A stretch of DNA of 64,000 bases from Helicobacter ganmani (GTDB lineage Bacteria > Campylobacterota > Campylobacteria > Campylobacterales > Helicobacteraceae): NCBI RefSeq assembly GCF_003364315.1, contig NZ_NXLS01000002.1, positions 62,001-126,000 of the forward strand, read 5' to 3'. A program made the position numbers and the translations under genes. Of the stretch, positions 1 through 10,509 are shown piece after piece. Under the pieces are notes generated by a model that saw only the letters and a list, made by a program, of their open reading frames with translations, did not search any database and was not told where the DNA came from. Every line of letters starts with the position of its first letter. Position 1 is the first letter of the stretch.

Positions 1-1
1 G

Positions 2-1738
<1,737 letters not shown>

Positions 1739-1796
1739 AGATTCTGCCTCATTGCGGGATTCCACAAGAAAATGTTGGGTTAATTAATTATTGCAA

Positions 1797-1860
1797 TGGA
1801 ATCCCTAAAGCGAGATTTTGCATTATAGATTGTTTGCCTTGCAATGACAAGTGAAATCTC
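1797..1860. repeat. degenerate dispersed intergenic repeat
   Basis: The gap between ligA and the next gene holds a degenerate copy of a repeat seen in many gaps of this window. It has a tract like 'attatagattgtttgc' followed by 'cttgcaatgacaa'. A GGGATTCCA/TGGAATCCC inverted pair (1756-1764 and 1797-1805) precedes it. Nothing coding is seen in 1739-1892. Confidence 0.5.
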
Positions 1861-1892
1861 ATTTCCTTTTCTCCCTAAACTCTTTCTTTAAC

Positions 1893-3143
1893 TTACGCAC
1901 TTCTTGAAAAAATTGCAAATAAGCAAAGATTCGCCCCCCCCCCCCGCACAGAATTAGCAGTAATGAGTGCTTTACCTAATTTATAAGTAAAGCATTCTTT
2001 TTCTTTTAAGGCTTGTTTGTAATCTGTATAGGATTCTAAAGGAGGAAGTTTTAAGCTAGGATTCTTTGCAACTCTTGCTTCATAATCTGCAATTTCTTTT
2101 CTATGTGTTTCTTTGATATAAGATAACACATAAGGCATTCGTATATATCCCCATAAACTTTTAGAGTTTAGAATCATTGCAGAACCTAGTTTGTAGGCTA
2201 AATGATTGTGGATTCTGTGTTTGGCTTTTATGAGATTTGGCTGCAATGCAACAAGTCGTTTTTCAAAAATCGCATTAGCGTATTGCTCTAAACCCCTTTG
2301 ATACACTTTAGGATTCCACTGAAAACTATATCGCCAAGCCCCTCGTATCATCTCATTAAGTTCTTTTGTCTGTTCTACAAGTGCGGGAAGATAGATTTTA
2401 TTGCGATTATAAAGCACACTATAATTTTGGTCAAACCATTTTTCATAAGGATAATTTTTGATTTTGTATTTTTTATTTAGCACACTCCATACGCTTTGGT
2501 CGTGGCGATTCTCTCTAAAATATGGTAGGTTTGGAATCGTAGATGGGCTATCATCAATGAGTTCAAAATGCTTTTCAAAGGCTTCAAGCCATTCCTTTAT
2601 AATCTGAATCGTTTTTTGTGTTTTCTTGAGTAGCACAATCCCTGCCGCGCATTGTCCAGATTCTAAAAATTCTTGATTCTCTAGCAATCCAAAATGTGCA
2701 AGCAAGTCTGCCTTGTTCCAACATTTTTCAGGATAATTCGTAATACACCCCATAATCTCATTTGCCTCTATATCACTAAAGAGTTCCTGCATTGTCTCTT
2801 TGGCTTTTGCATTAAACTCAAACCCAATATCACAATAAAGGAGCAAATCTCCCTCTTGAATTTGCTCTAATGCCATTAAAATCACTCGAGGCTTCCAACA
2901 CCAATACCCAAACCCGCGCGTGGATATCCTCTCACCTCTTACATTAGTCGTATAAAATTTATCCTTGAAATATTCCACAAACTCTAAGGGCAAGCTTGCT
3001 TCTGTGTAGATAAAAATATTATCAAACACCCCCAAAGATTCCGCTTGTTGTTTAAAGCGACAGATAGAGATTCCAAGCCTTGTATCTCCAAAGCTAACTA
3101 AATAGGCTTTTTGCCCCCCCCCCCGCAGAACTACATTAGACAT
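1893..3143 (-). CDS. phase-variable glycosyltransferase-like protein with C-terminal KLG repeats
   Basis: I infer a surface-glycan glycosyltransferase. The N-terminal ~250 residues look like a GT-A-type enzyme: GFGYWCWKP near residue 80, a possible metal-site stretch LLLYCDIGFEF near 100, and RHDQSVWSVL near 205. The last ~110 residues form a domain with two related units, YKLGSAMILNSKSLWGYIR and YKLGKALITANSVRGGG. Translation starts at ATG 3143 behind AAGGAG. Codons 7-10 lie in an 11-G tract, and a second tract of 12 G lies near the C-terminus. As read, the gene is open and ends soon after tract two with GANLCLFAIFSRSA. With 11 G in that tract the protein would instead continue as RIFAYLQFFQEVRKLKKEF plus a basic tail, ending near 1855. 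The exact substrate is unknown. Confidence 0.8.
   Translation of the reverse strand: MSNVVLRGGGQKAYLVSFGDTRLGISICRFKQQAESLGVFDNIFIYTEASLPLEFVEYFKDKFYTTNVRGERISTRGFGYWCWKPRVILMALEQIQEGDLLLYCDIGFEFNAKAKETMQELFSDIEANEIMGCITNYPEKCWNKADLLAHFGLLENQEFLESGQCAAGIVLLKKTQKTIQIIKEWLEAFEKHFELIDDSPSTIPNLPYFRENRHDQSVWSVLNKKYKIKNYPYEKWFDQNYSVLYNRNKIYLPALVEQTKELNEMIRGAWRYSFQWNPKVYQRGLEQYANAIFEKRLVALQPNLIKAKHRIHNHLAYKLGSAMILNSKSLWGYIRMPYVLSYIKETHRKEIADYEARVAKNPSLKLPPLESYTDYKQALKEKECFTYKLGKALITANSVRGGGANLCLFAIFSRSA
1934..1945 (-). repeat. poly-G tract (12 G) near 3' end of glycosyltransferase gene
   Basis: Twelve C on the plus strand are 12 G in the coding sense. The tract falls in the second KLG unit. Loss of one G swaps the final 15 or so residues for a longer tail rich in Lys, Arg and Glu. 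Tracts of this kind change length by slippage in Helicobacter and Campylobacter. Confidence 0.9.
3114..3124 (-). repeat. poly-G tract (11 G) at codons 7-10 of glycosyltransferase gene
   Basis: Eleven G in the coding sense encode most of RGGG just after the start. At 11 G the gene is in frame. A change that is not a multiple of three would stop translation almost at once, so this tract is the likely ON/OFF switch. Confidence 0.9.
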
Positions 3144-3203
3144 TATTTCTCCTTTATATATTCTAAGCCAAGATTGTGGCGAAATTTAATAAAATGAAAA
3201 CTA

Positions 3204-3243
3204 GATTGCAAGTTAGCTCCTTTATGATAGGAGCAAAACAATC
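3204..3243 (-). terminator. hairpin in the gatB-glycosyltransferase gap
   Basis: An inner stem GCTCCT/AGGAGC (3216-3221, 3229-3234) sits inside a weaker outer pairing GATTG/CAATC. It lies just past the gatB stop and is followed on the minus strand by T-rich sequence. The U-run is weak, so this is only a candidate terminator. Confidence 0.35.
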
Positions 3244-3254
3244 TTTTCCTTAAC

Positions 3255-4682
3255 CTACTTTAATTTTTCTTTGAGCAACTCATTCACTTTTGCAGGATTC
3301 ACACCCTTTGCACTTTTCATCACTTGCCCAACAAAGAATCCCAAAAGCTTATCCTTGCCGCTTTTATACTCGGCGACTTTATCAACATTTGCATTCAAAA
3401 CTTCCTCAATCACTGCTAAAATCGCTCCATCATCACTCACTTGCTCCAAGCCCATTTCCACAATGAGTTTATCCACATCTCCCCCGTGATTCTGCACTAG
3501 CACATCAAGGATTTCTTTCGCACTTTTTCCGCTAATTTTTCCCTCATCAATGCGTTTAACCAAAGTCGCTAGTGTAGCAGAATCCACACCACAATTTTGC
3601 AGATTATTCTCGCCTTTTAATCGCCCTAGAAGCTCTGTGGTTAGCCAAGTAACCGCACCCTTAGCACTCGCACCTAAGCGTAGCATATCCTCAAAATACA
3701 ATGCCATTTCAAGCTCACCTGTTAGCACACTTGCATCACTTGCTTTAATGCCAAACTCCCGCACATATCTTGCGCGTTTTTCATCAGGCATTTCTGGAAT
3801 CTCTCTCCCCTCTGCCATTAAGGCTTCATCAATAAATACAGGCAATAAATCCGGATCTGGAAAATAACGATAATCCGCCGCTTCCTCTTTGCCACGCATA
3901 GAACGCGTTGTGCCTTTTGCGGTGTCAAAGAGTCGCGTTTCTTGCACAACCTCCTTATCATATTTACCATCTTCCCACGCTTCAATTTGTCTTTCTACTT
4001 CGTATTCAATTGCTTTTTGGATAAACTTAAAAGAATTAAGATTCTTAATTTCTACGCGCGTGTAAAGATTGGAATCCCCTTTGGGACGAATGGAAACATT
4101 CGCATCACAGCGGAAACTCCCCTCCTGCATATTCGCATCAGAAATTCCCAAAAATCGCACAATAGAATGCAACTTCTTAAGATAAGCAATTGCCTCATCG
4201 CTGCTCCGCATATCCGGCTCACTGACGATTTCCAAAAGCGGAGTGCAAGCACGATTCAAATCTACTTTAGAATAATGGCTTTCGTGAATATTTTTACCTG
4301 CGTCCTCCTCCATATGCGCACGCGTTACACCAATGATTTTTTTTTCTCCATTGACTTCAATCTCAATTTCTCCTCGCCCTACGATTGGAATCTCAAACTG
4401 ACTGATTTGATAGGCTTTGGGTAAATCCGGATAAAAATAATTTTTACGCGCAAAAACAGAATTTTGATTAATTTTCGCATTAATGGCTACGCCAAAAGAA
4501 ATTGCTTTTTTCACAACCTCACGATTCAACACTGGTAATGCGCCGGGCAATCCTAAGCAAGTAGGACAAACATTTTTGTTCGGCTCTTCGCCAAAACTCG
4601 TTGCACAAGCACAAAAAATCTTTGTTTTAGTATTTAGCTGGACATGCACTTCAAGCCCAATGATAGTTTCATAAGCACTCAT
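3255..4682 (-). CDS. gatB: Asp/Glu-tRNA amidotransferase subunit B (GatB)
   Basis: GatB is the kinase and transamidation subunit of GatCAB, which converts Glu-tRNA(Gln) and Asp-tRNA(Asn) to the cognate amide forms. The complex is essential in Helicobacter, which lacks GlnRS. The 475-residue protein has the expected GatB start ([20 protein letters not shown]), the [18 protein letters not shown] segment near residues 145-162, and the C-terminal YqeY-like tail (residues 330-475). The length is normal for the family. The start ATG at 4682 has an AAGGTTAATTGA leader. The gene follows the tRNA operon in the same direction with a ~105-nt gap. It contains a 9-A run in the coding sense near 4338. Confidence 0.97.
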   Translation of the reverse strand: MSAYETIIGLEVHVQLNTKTKIFCACATSFGEEPNKNVCPTCLGLPGALPVLNREVVKKAISFGVAINAKINQNSVFARKNYFYPDLPKAYQISQFEIPIVGRGEIEIEVNGEKKIIGVTRAHMEEDAGKNIHESHYSKVDLNRACTPLLEIVSEPDMRSSDEAIAYLKKLHSIVRFLGISDANMQEGSFRCDANVSIRPKGDSNLYTRVEIKNLNSFKFIQKAIEYEVERQIEAWEDGKYDKEVVQETRLFDTAKGTTRSMRGKEEAADYRYFPDPDLLPVFIDEALMAEGREIPEMPDEKRARYVREFGIKASDASVLTGELEMALYFEDMLRLGASAKGAVTWLTTELLGRLKGENNLQNCGVDSATLATLVKRIDEGKISGKSAKEILDVLVQNHGGDVDKLIVEMGLEQVSDDGAILAVIEEVLNANVDKVAEYKSGKDKLLGFFVGQVMKSAKGVNPAKVNELLKEKLK

Positions 4683-4787
4683 TCAATTAACCTTATTGTT
4701 AAATTCGTGTGCATTTTATCGTGTTTTGCTTTAAAAAGGATTGATAAAAAAAGGAAAGAATCTTAAGAAAATAGAGTAAAGTAAAAG

Positions 4788-4875
4788 TGGCCGGGAGAGA
4801 GGGATTCGAACCCCCGGAGGTATGACCCTCAACGGTTTTCAAGACCGCCGCTATCGACCACTCAGCCATCTCCCG
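4788..4875 (-). tRNA. tRNA-Ser (UGA)
   Basis: A class II tRNA with a long variable arm. The acceptor CGGGAGA pairs with TCTCCCG, the anticodon loop CTTGAAA contains TGA, and CCA is encoded. It is the last of four tRNA genes in one operon. Confidence 0.95.
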
Positions 4876-4894
4876 AAACAATTTAAAATTAAAA

Positions 4895-4969
4895 TGGAGG
4901 CGACACCCAGATTCGAACTGGGGAATCAAGGCTTTGCAGGCCCATGCCTTACCGCTTGGCTATGTCGCC
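4895..4969 (-). tRNA. tRNA-Cys (GCA)
   Basis: The acceptor GGCGACA pairs with TGTCGCC. The anticodon loop CTGCAAA gives GCA. The discriminator base is T (U), as expected for tRNA-Cys, and CCA is encoded. Confidence 0.95.
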
Positions 4970-4974
4970 ATTCG

Positions 4975-5061
4975 TGGTGCCCGAGGCCGGACTTGAACCG
5001 GCATGGACGCAATGTCCGAGGGATTTTAAGTCCCTTGTGTCTACCATTTCACCACCCGGGC
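4975..5061 (-). tRNA. tRNA-Leu (UAA)
   Basis: A class II tRNA with a long variable arm. The acceptor GCCCGGG pairs with CTCGGGC with one G-U pair. The anticodon loop CTTAAAA gives TAA, and CCA is encoded. It sits only 5 nt upstream of tRNA-Cys. Confidence 0.95.
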
Positions 5062-5094
5062 TATTCAATATAAAGCTACTTTTATGATTAAAAA

Positions 5095-5169
5095 TGGAGC
5101 GGGAGACGGGGATCGAACCCGCGGCCCCAACCTTGGCAAGGTTATGCTCTACCACTGAGCTACTCCCGC
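5095..5169 (-). tRNA. tRNA-Gly (GCC)
   Basis: The acceptor GCGGGAG pairs with CTCCCGC. The anticodon loop TTGCCAA gives GCC, and CCA is encoded. It is the first gene of the Gly-Leu-Cys-Ser tRNA operon. Confidence 0.95.
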
Positions 5170-5186
5170 ATAAAAGTGAGAGCAAA

Positions 5187-5215
5187 ATTATAGCGACGCT
5201 TTTAAAAAAAATCAA
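5187..5215 (-). promoter_or_regulatory. sigma-70 promoter of the tRNA operon
   Basis: On the minus strand a TTGATT -35 (5210-5215) is separated by exactly 17 nt from a perfect TATAAT -10 (5187-5192). The start of tRNA-Gly lies 18 nt further on. Most Campylobacterota promoters lack a clear -35, so this is an unusually strong one, which suits a stable-RNA operon. Confidence 0.8.
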
Positions 5216-5290
5216 GATATTTTAGAAAAAAATGATAAAATTGCAAAATTGGTTGAATAATTATCATTTACAAAACAACAAGGAATCACA

Positions 5291-6400
5291 ATGAAACAAA
5301 ACCTTTCCATTTTATCCAAATGCTTTGGAGTCTTAATTTTATGTATTGGAATAGAGACTATGGCTTTAGATTTCACTTATCAAACTTTCCTTATCCCTAC
5401 CGCGCAAGCCAAAATATTAAATCAAGCCACAGATAAAACCTCTTCCAATCCCCAAACCCTACTTTTTGTTGCAAATTCCAAAGAGGGAATTCTTTATGCT
5501 GGCAATCAGGATTTAGGTCGCTGCACACCTTTGTTGCAAGACAAACTAGAATCGCAAAATGAACCTATCACTCTAAAAGAGGGGATACTTGAATGTAAAA
5601 ATCTAGCCTTAAAGGTTGAAAATGGCGCAATCCTAGGTGCGCTAACCGCTACACAAAACTTTAGACTAAACCTCAAGCTGATAGATTCTATGGTTTTGCG
5701 ACAACAAGAAATAACCTACCAATATCCAAAAAACTCTAAACAAGCCAAAAATGCCTTAATCTCTACGCAATTTCATTGTTCCAACGATTCAAAAACACAA
5801 AAAATCTTGCAATCTGTGTATCAAGAATCTTTTGATTGCAAAAACTCCAAAGAGGTATTTTTGAAAAATTCACAAGATTCCATACAAAACTACTTTAAAG
5901 AAATGCTACAAACAAACGACAAAGAAAAAGTGGCGAAAGGAATAGAAAAATACCTACAAACTTCGCCATTTGAAGAATACAAGGGAGAATCTTTATATTA
6001 TTTTGATAACAATCTACTTGTATTTCTTAAAAGCAATTATCTTTACACAGGAGGCGCACACGGAATCTCTAGCAAATGGGGCGTCATTGTATCTAAAGAA
6101 AAGGGAATCCTTCCTCTAAACACAATATTGGATTCCAATAATGGAGAGCTAAAAAGCCTTTTGTGGCAGGAATACCAAAATTATCTCAAAAGCGTGAAAG
6201 CAGAAGCCTTTGTGGATTTTGAATCCTTTAGGGTTTCAGATGTTATTTTGTTGGATTATGATTCTTTTGTTTTTCTCTATCAACCTTATGAAATTATGCC
6301 CTATGCCTATGGCATTGTTGAGCTTAGAATTCCACTAGAGCAAATGGGGAAATTTGGTAATTTTGCCAAAACACCGCTAGAATCTTTGTTTGTAAAATAA
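5291..6400 (+). CDS. exported DUF3298-domain protein
   Basis: The protein is predicted to be exported. An N-terminal hydrophobic signal (KCFGVLILCIGIETMA) covers about residues 9-25. The C-terminal third carries the DUF3298/RsiV-like pattern: YTGGAHGISSKWG near 255, a run of acidic and aromatic residues, then YEIMPYAYGIVELRIPL near 340. Proteins of this family bind or sense envelope ligands such as lysozyme, but the role here is unknown. The four Cys residues in the mature part (CTPL, CKNL, CSND, CKNS) could form disulfides. The gene has AAGGA 7 nt before its ATG and lies 47 nt ahead of a thioredoxin-like lipoprotein gene, which fits a shared envelope role. Confidence 0.7.
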   Translation: MKQNLSILSKCFGVLILCIGIETMALDFTYQTFLIPTAQAKILNQATDKTSSNPQTLLFVANSKEGILYAGNQDLGRCTPLLQDKLESQNEPITLKEGILECKNLALKVENGAILGALTATQNFRLNLKLIDSMVLRQQEITYQYPKNSKQAKNALISTQFHCSNDSKTQKILQSVYQESFDCKNSKEVFLKNSQDSIQNYFKEMLQTNDKEKVAKGIEKYLQTSPFEEYKGESLYYFDNNLLVFLKSNYLYTGGAHGISSKWGVIVSKEKGILPLNTILDSNNGELKSLLWQEYQNYLKSVKAEAFVDFESFRVSDVILLDYDSFVFLYQPYEIMPYAYGIVELRIPLEQMGKFGNFAKTPLESLFVK

Positions 6401-6447
6401 TGTAAATAAATTTGCTATAATAAGCATCATTAAGGCAAGGAAATAAA

Positions 6448-7080
6448 ATGAAATGGATTTTGTTTAGCTTATGGATTGGACTTTGTTTAGGATTTCTTGG
6501 GTGCGAAAAGCAAGAACATCAAGCAATTCAAGACTCCATAGAACAAAAACAAGAAATCTTAGAAAATCTTGTGCTAAAAAGCAACGATGACACAGAACTG
6601 ATTGTCAATCAAAAACTACCAAAAAATCAAAGTAATTTTAAAAACATTGAACCAAAAAAAGAAAATATTTTTAAAAATCTCATCATTACTTCTCACCATG
6701 AAAATCTCAAAGTTTTACTATTTTTCACGACTTGGTGCGACCCTTGCAAAGGCATTTTGCCTCATTTAGAAAACCTCAAAAAACAATTTGATAACCAAAT
6801 TGCACTCTATGGAATCCCAGTGGATGATTTGGTGGGTGAAGTAGAAAATTTCAAAGGTATAATGCAGGTTTTTAGCGAAGAAAATAAAGTTGAAATACCT
6901 ATGATTTTGGATGAAAACCGCACGAAACTCTTTAACGCACTTGGTGGGCTTGAAGGCGTGCCGCTGATTGCTTTATACGATAAAGACGGAAAATATATTA
7001 TCCATTATCTAGGAGCGATTCCAGAGGAAATGATTGAATTTGACCTCTCACAAAATCTAGCAAAAATAAAGGCACAATAA
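6448..7080 (+). CDS. TlpA/ResA-like thioredoxin-fold lipoprotein
   Basis: A probable periplasmic thiol-disulfide oxidoreductase anchored to a membrane. The N-terminus [19 protein letters not shown] is a lipoprotein signal with the lipobox Cys at residue 19. The catalytic motif WCDPC lies near residues 97-101 in [19 protein letters not shown], and a [13 protein letters not shown] segment near 173 supplies the cis-Pro loop. Length 210 is usual for TlpA/ResA proteins, some of which help cytochrome c maturation. The linker at about residues 20-75 is rich in Gln, Lys and Asn. The stop overlaps the ftsY start (TAATG), so the two genes are translationally coupled. Confidence 0.85.
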   Translation: MKWILFSLWIGLCLGFLGCEKQEHQAIQDSIEQKQEILENLVLKSNDDTELIVNQKLPKNQSNFKNIEPKKENIFKNLIITSHHENLKVLLFFTTWCDPCKGILPHLENLKKQFDNQIALYGIPVDDLVGEVENFKGIMQVFSEENKVEIPMILDENRTKLFNALGGLEGVPLIALYDKDGKYIIHYLGAIPEEMIEFDLSQNLAKIKAQ

Positions 7081-7967
7081 TGCTTGGAATATTCAAAAAA
7101 ACCCTGCAAAAAACTACACAAAATATTCGTGATTTGCTTCCAAAAACTCATAAAAAGCTTGACAAGGAAACATTAGAGGAAATCCTAATTGCAACTGATA
7201 TGGATTATGAACTCATTGAAATGATATTAAGCCCACTTGGCGAGCAAATCAGCCGCAATGAGCTTGAAGTCGCTCTACTTAGGCTTTTCCGCAAGGAAAG
7301 CTATTATGATAAAGTGCAAGCTAAAATCATAGAAGAAAAACCTTGTGTAAATCTCATCGTGGGCGTCAATGGCGCGGGTAAAACTACAACAATCGCCAAA
7401 CTAGCTCATCTCTATCAAAAACAAGGCAAAAGTGTGATTCTAGGTGCGGGGGATACTTTTAGAGCTGCCGCAATTGAACAACTTAAGCTATGGGGAGAGA
7501 AATTGAATCTCCCTGTCATTGCGTCCAAAATCGGACACGACCCCTCTGCAGTTGCCTTTGATACGATTACTTCCGCAGTTGCAAAAAACCTAGATATAGC
7601 CCTGATTGATACAGCGGGGAGATTGCACAATCAAAGCAATCTGCAGCAAGAATTACAAAAAATTATGCGTATTTGTGATAAGGCAAAATCGGGTGCTCCA
7701 CACCAAAAAATTCTTATTTTAGACGGCACTCAAGGCACTTCTAGCCTAGAACAAGCAAAAGTATTTAGCCAAACACTAGGCGGGATAGATGGTGTGATTA
7801 TCACCAAATTAGATGGCACGAGCAAGGGCGGAGCGATTTTTAGTATCCTCTATACTTTACGCGTCCCTATTTTGTATATTGGCATAGGCGAAAAAGCAGA
7901 AGATTTAATTGTTTTTGACGAAGAAGAATACATCGCGACGATTTTAGATTCTATCTTTGAAAGCTAG
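7080..7967 (+). CDS. ftsY: signal recognition particle receptor FtsY
   Basis: FtsY is the SRP receptor GTPase that docks SRP-ribosome complexes at the inner membrane. It has a short N-domain (residues 1-90) without the long acidic A region of E. coli FtsY, which is normal in Helicobacter. The G-domain shows the P-loop [10 protein letters not shown] near 94, DTAGRLHN near 177, and [11 protein letters not shown] near 240. The length of 295 residues is standard for the short form. The ATG at 7080 overlaps the stop of the TlpA-like gene. Confidence 0.97.
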   Translation: MLGIFKKTLQKTTQNIRDLLPKTHKKLDKETLEEILIATDMDYELIEMILSPLGEQISRNELEVALLRLFRKESYYDKVQAKIIEEKPCVNLIVGVNGAGKTTTIAKLAHLYQKQGKSVILGAGDTFRAAAIEQLKLWGEKLNLPVIASKIGHDPSAVAFDTITSAVAKNLDIALIDTAGRLHNQSNLQQELQKIMRICDKAKSGAPHQKILILDGTQGTSSLEQAKVFSQTLGGIDGVIITKLDGTSKGGAIFSILYTLRVPILYIGIGEKAEDLIVFDEEEYIATILDSIFES

Positions 7968-8027
7968 ATTCCAAAACTTTAGCAAGTTTTCCACAATTCT
8001 TTCAAATCAAATCACAAAGGTTGCAAA

Positions 8028-9380
8028 ATGGCAAAGAAAAAAGCGCAAATTTTTGAATGTCAGCATTGTGGATTCCAAAGCTCAAAATGGCTCGGAAAAT
8101 GCTCTAATTGCGGAGCTTGGGAAAGTTTCTTGGAGCTTAAAACAGAACAAATTGAGGTATTAAAGGCAACTTCATCTCCTCTTAGCACCACCAAAGTTAC
8201 GCCAATTACAGAAGTGCAAGAAGAGGAATTTGTGCGCTTTAGTAGTGGAGAATCAGAGCTAGATATTGTGCTTGGGGGAGGAATCGTGCTTGGGGGAATG
8301 TATTTAGTCGGCGGAAGTCCGGGCGTTGGAAAATCTACGCTTTTGTTAAAAATCTCAAGCAATCTAGCCAAAATGGGCAAACAAATCCTCTATGTCAGCG
8401 GGGAAGAAAGTGCTTCACAAATCAAACTACGGGCGGAGCGATTAAATGCAGTTTGCGAAAATCTTTTTTTGCTCAATGCAATCAAGCTAGAGGAGATTTT
8501 AGGCACGATTTATGCCAATGAACACTCTTATTCTATGGTTGTAATAGATAGTATTCAAACGCTTTATAGTGAGAATATCAGCTCTAGTCCCGGGAGTGTT
8601 TCGCAAGTGCGTGAGGTAACTTTTGAGCTTATGCGCCTTGCTAAAGAGCGTGGAATCTGCGTGTTTATCATTGGGCATATTACCAAAGATGGCGCGATTG
8701 CAGGACCTAGAATCTTAGAACATATGGTGGATTGCGTGCTCTATTTTGAGGGAGATTCTAGCCGTGAATTGCGATTTTTAAGGGGATTTAAAAACCGCTT
8801 TGGCAACACTAGCGAAATTGGAATCTTTGAAATGAAAAGCAATGGTCTAGTTGGAGCAAAAGAGGCTTCCAAGATTTTCTTTAGTCAAAAGACTTCTGCA
8901 CCCGGAAGTGCATTAAGTGTCGTAATGGAGGGTTCTCGCTCACTTGTTTTAGAGGTGCAAGCATTGGTGAGCGACTGCGCTTATGGTATGCCTAAACGCT
9001 CTTCTACGGGATTTGATTCCAATCGTCTCAATATGATTTTGGCTCTATTGGAGCGAAAATTAGAGATTCCGCTGAATCGCTACGATGTTTTTATCAATAT
9101 CACCGGTGGAATCAAGATTTTAGAAACTGCGGCAGACTTAGCAGTCGTAGCAGCAATTCTATCTAGTTTCCGCAACCGCCCTCTCTCTAATGGAAGCATA
9201 TTTTTGGGTGAAGTCAGCCTTGTAGGAGACATTAGAGATGTTCCCAATGTAGAAGCAAGACTCAAAGAAGCATTATCTCTTGGAATCTCTAATGCGATTC
9301 TACCCAAAAAACCCGCGCAAAAAATCAATATCAAATGTTTTGAAGTGCAAGAAGTTACAAAAATCATTGATTGGATGTAG
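8028..9380 (+). CDS. radA: DNA repair protein RadA
   Basis: RadA (Sms) is a RecA-related, DnaB-like branch-migration helicase used in homologous recombination and, in competent bacteria, in transformation. The sequence shows an N-terminal C4 zinc finger (CQHCGFQS...CSNCGAWES, residues 11-31), Walker A GGSPGVGKST near 94-103, a KNRFGNTSEIG motif near 254, and a C-terminal Lon-protease-like domain from about 290. Length 450 is typical. It follows ftsY by 60 nt on the same strand and is convergent with the SDR gene. Confidence 0.96.
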   Translation: MAKKKAQIFECQHCGFQSSKWLGKCSNCGAWESFLELKTEQIEVLKATSSPLSTTKVTPITEVQEEEFVRFSSGESELDIVLGGGIVLGGMYLVGGSPGVGKSTLLLKISSNLAKMGKQILYVSGEESASQIKLRAERLNAVCENLFLLNAIKLEEILGTIYANEHSYSMVVIDSIQTLYSENISSSPGSVSQVREVTFELMRLAKERGICVFIIGHITKDGAIAGPRILEHMVDCVLYFEGDSSRELRFLRGFKNRFGNTSEIGIFEMKSNGLVGAKEASKIFFSQKTSAPGSALSVVMEGSRSLVLEVQALVSDCAYGMPKRSSTGFDSNRLNMILALLERKLEIPLNRYDVFINITGGIKILETAADLAVVAAILSSFRNRPLSNGSIFLGEVSLVGDIRDVPNVEARLKEALSLGISNAILPKKPAQKINIKCFEVQEVTKIIDWM

Positions 9381-9424
9381 AGATTCCACCTTTTGCAACT
9401 CTTTATTTTTTCTAGATTAGAAAA

Positions 9425-9478
9425 TTAGTTTTAAAATTTACTTATAATTTACGCCCTTGTGTTCTTTTGTGCCTTTAC
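9425..9478. repeat. 54-nt direct repeat, copy A
   Basis: This 54-nt segment starts TTAGTTTTAAAATTTACTTA and recurs in the same orientation at 10322-10375 with two mismatches. The two copies lie on either side of the SDR gene. A second related block follows each copy (9481-9525 and 10410-10455). Confidence 0.85.
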
Positions 9479-9535
9479 GGCAATCTACAATGTTAATCTC
9501 GTTTTAAAGATTCCATTGCAAAAGCAGAATCCCTG

Positions 9536-10279
9536 CTATTCCTTATGCACATTAAGCGCAGAGAAACTCTGACTTGTCGGCATTATCTCTAATGTATTCA
9601 CATTGATATGTTTTGGTAAGGTAGCAACCCAATAAACCGCTTGAGCAATATCCTGTGGCGTAAGAGCATTTGCCCCTTGATAGAGCGCGTCTGCTTTGCT
9701 TTTGTCGCCTTTGAATCGCACAAGCGAAAATTCACTACCCCCAGCAAGTCCGGGTTCAATATCACTTACGCGCACATTTGTGCCACTTAAATCCGCACGC
9801 AAACCCAAAGCAAATTGGCGCACAAATGCTTTACTCGCCCCATAAACATTACCTCCCGGATAAGGATAACTTCCCGCAATTGAACCAATCGTAATGATAT
9901 GCCCGCTTTTGCGCTCCACCATTTGTGGCAGAATCAAACGCGTGATAAATGCAAGGGCTTTGACATTGACTTCAATCATTCTCTCCCAATCCTCAAAATC
10001 ACATTTGTCTGCACTTGTCAATCCAAGTGCAAGCCCTGCGTTATTGACTAGAACATCAATTTCTTTGAAATTTTGTGGTAGAGATTCTATGGCTTGACGC
10101 AAAGAATCTTTGTCGCAAATATCACAAGGCAGAGCTATACAATGTGGAATCTCTTGCGCAAGGGATTCCAACTGCTCCTTGCGCCTTGCAAGCGCAATGA
10201 CTTTGTGTCCTTTGCCGCCAAACTCTTGAGCGATTGCACGTCCAAACCCGCTAGACGCACCTGTAACTAATACATTCAT
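9536..10279 (-). CDS. ydfG: YdfG-like NADP-dependent 3-hydroxy acid dehydrogenase (SDR)
   Basis: A classical short-chain dehydrogenase that should oxidise 3-hydroxy acids such as serine or 3-hydroxypropionate with NADP+. It has the cofactor motif TGASSGFG (residues 6-13), NNAG near 90, catalytic Ser in TIGSIAGS near 137, and YGASK near 150. The C-terminal signature (SDIEPGLAGGSEFSLVRFKG and the NVNTLEIMP stretch) closely follows E. coli YdfG, so the subfamily call is better than a generic SDR call. Length 247 is normal. The gene stands alone between two 54-nt direct repeats and is convergent with radA. Confidence 0.88.
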   Translation of the reverse strand: MNVLVTGASSGFGRAIAQEFGGKGHKVIALARRKEQLESLAQEIPHCIALPCDICDKDSLRQAIESLPQNFKEIDVLVNNAGLALGLTSADKCDFEDWERMIEVNVKALAFITRLILPQMVERKSGHIITIGSIAGSYPYPGGNVYGASKAFVRQFALGLRADLSGTNVRVSDIEPGLAGGSEFSLVRFKGDKSKADALYQGANALTPQDIAQAVYWVATLPKHINVNTLEIMPTSQSFSALNVHKE

Positions 10280-10321
10280 TGTCTTTCCTTTGGTGTTGAA
10301 TATTGCTTGAATTATAGGAAG

Positions 10322-10375
10322 TTAGTTTTAAAATTTACTTATAATTTACGACCTTGTGTTCTTTTGTGCCTTTGC
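10322..10375. repeat. 54-nt direct repeat, copy B
   Basis: Second copy of the 54-nt repeat, upstream of the SDR gene. About 35 nt after it an extra element with GCGTCCTTGCAAG interrupts the region that is continuous in copy A. The rest of the 10280-10509 gap is repeat sequence of the dispersed family. No gene is seen there. Confidence 0.85.
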
Positions 10376-10509
10376 GATACTGCGTCCTTGCAAGTATTTT
10401 TGTAAAAAATGCGTAGCAATCTATAATGTAGAATCTTGCTTTTAAAGTTTCCATTGCAAAGGTTAATTTATACAAGATTACGGGATTATAGATTTGCAAA
10501 AGTATGGGA

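Noticed and set aside
4330-4350. 9-A run inside gatB as a phase-variation tract
   Set aside because: The gene is intact and essential, and A/T runs of this length are common in AT-rich genes.
5170-5290. Fur-box-like 'ataattatcattt' upstream of the DUF3298 gene
   Set aside because: Half-match only; AT-rich background produces such strings often.
9523-9537. AGCAG/CTGCT mini-hairpin followed by TTTT at the SDR 3' end, as a terminator
   Set aside because: Only five base pairs and four T residues; too weak to list as a feature.
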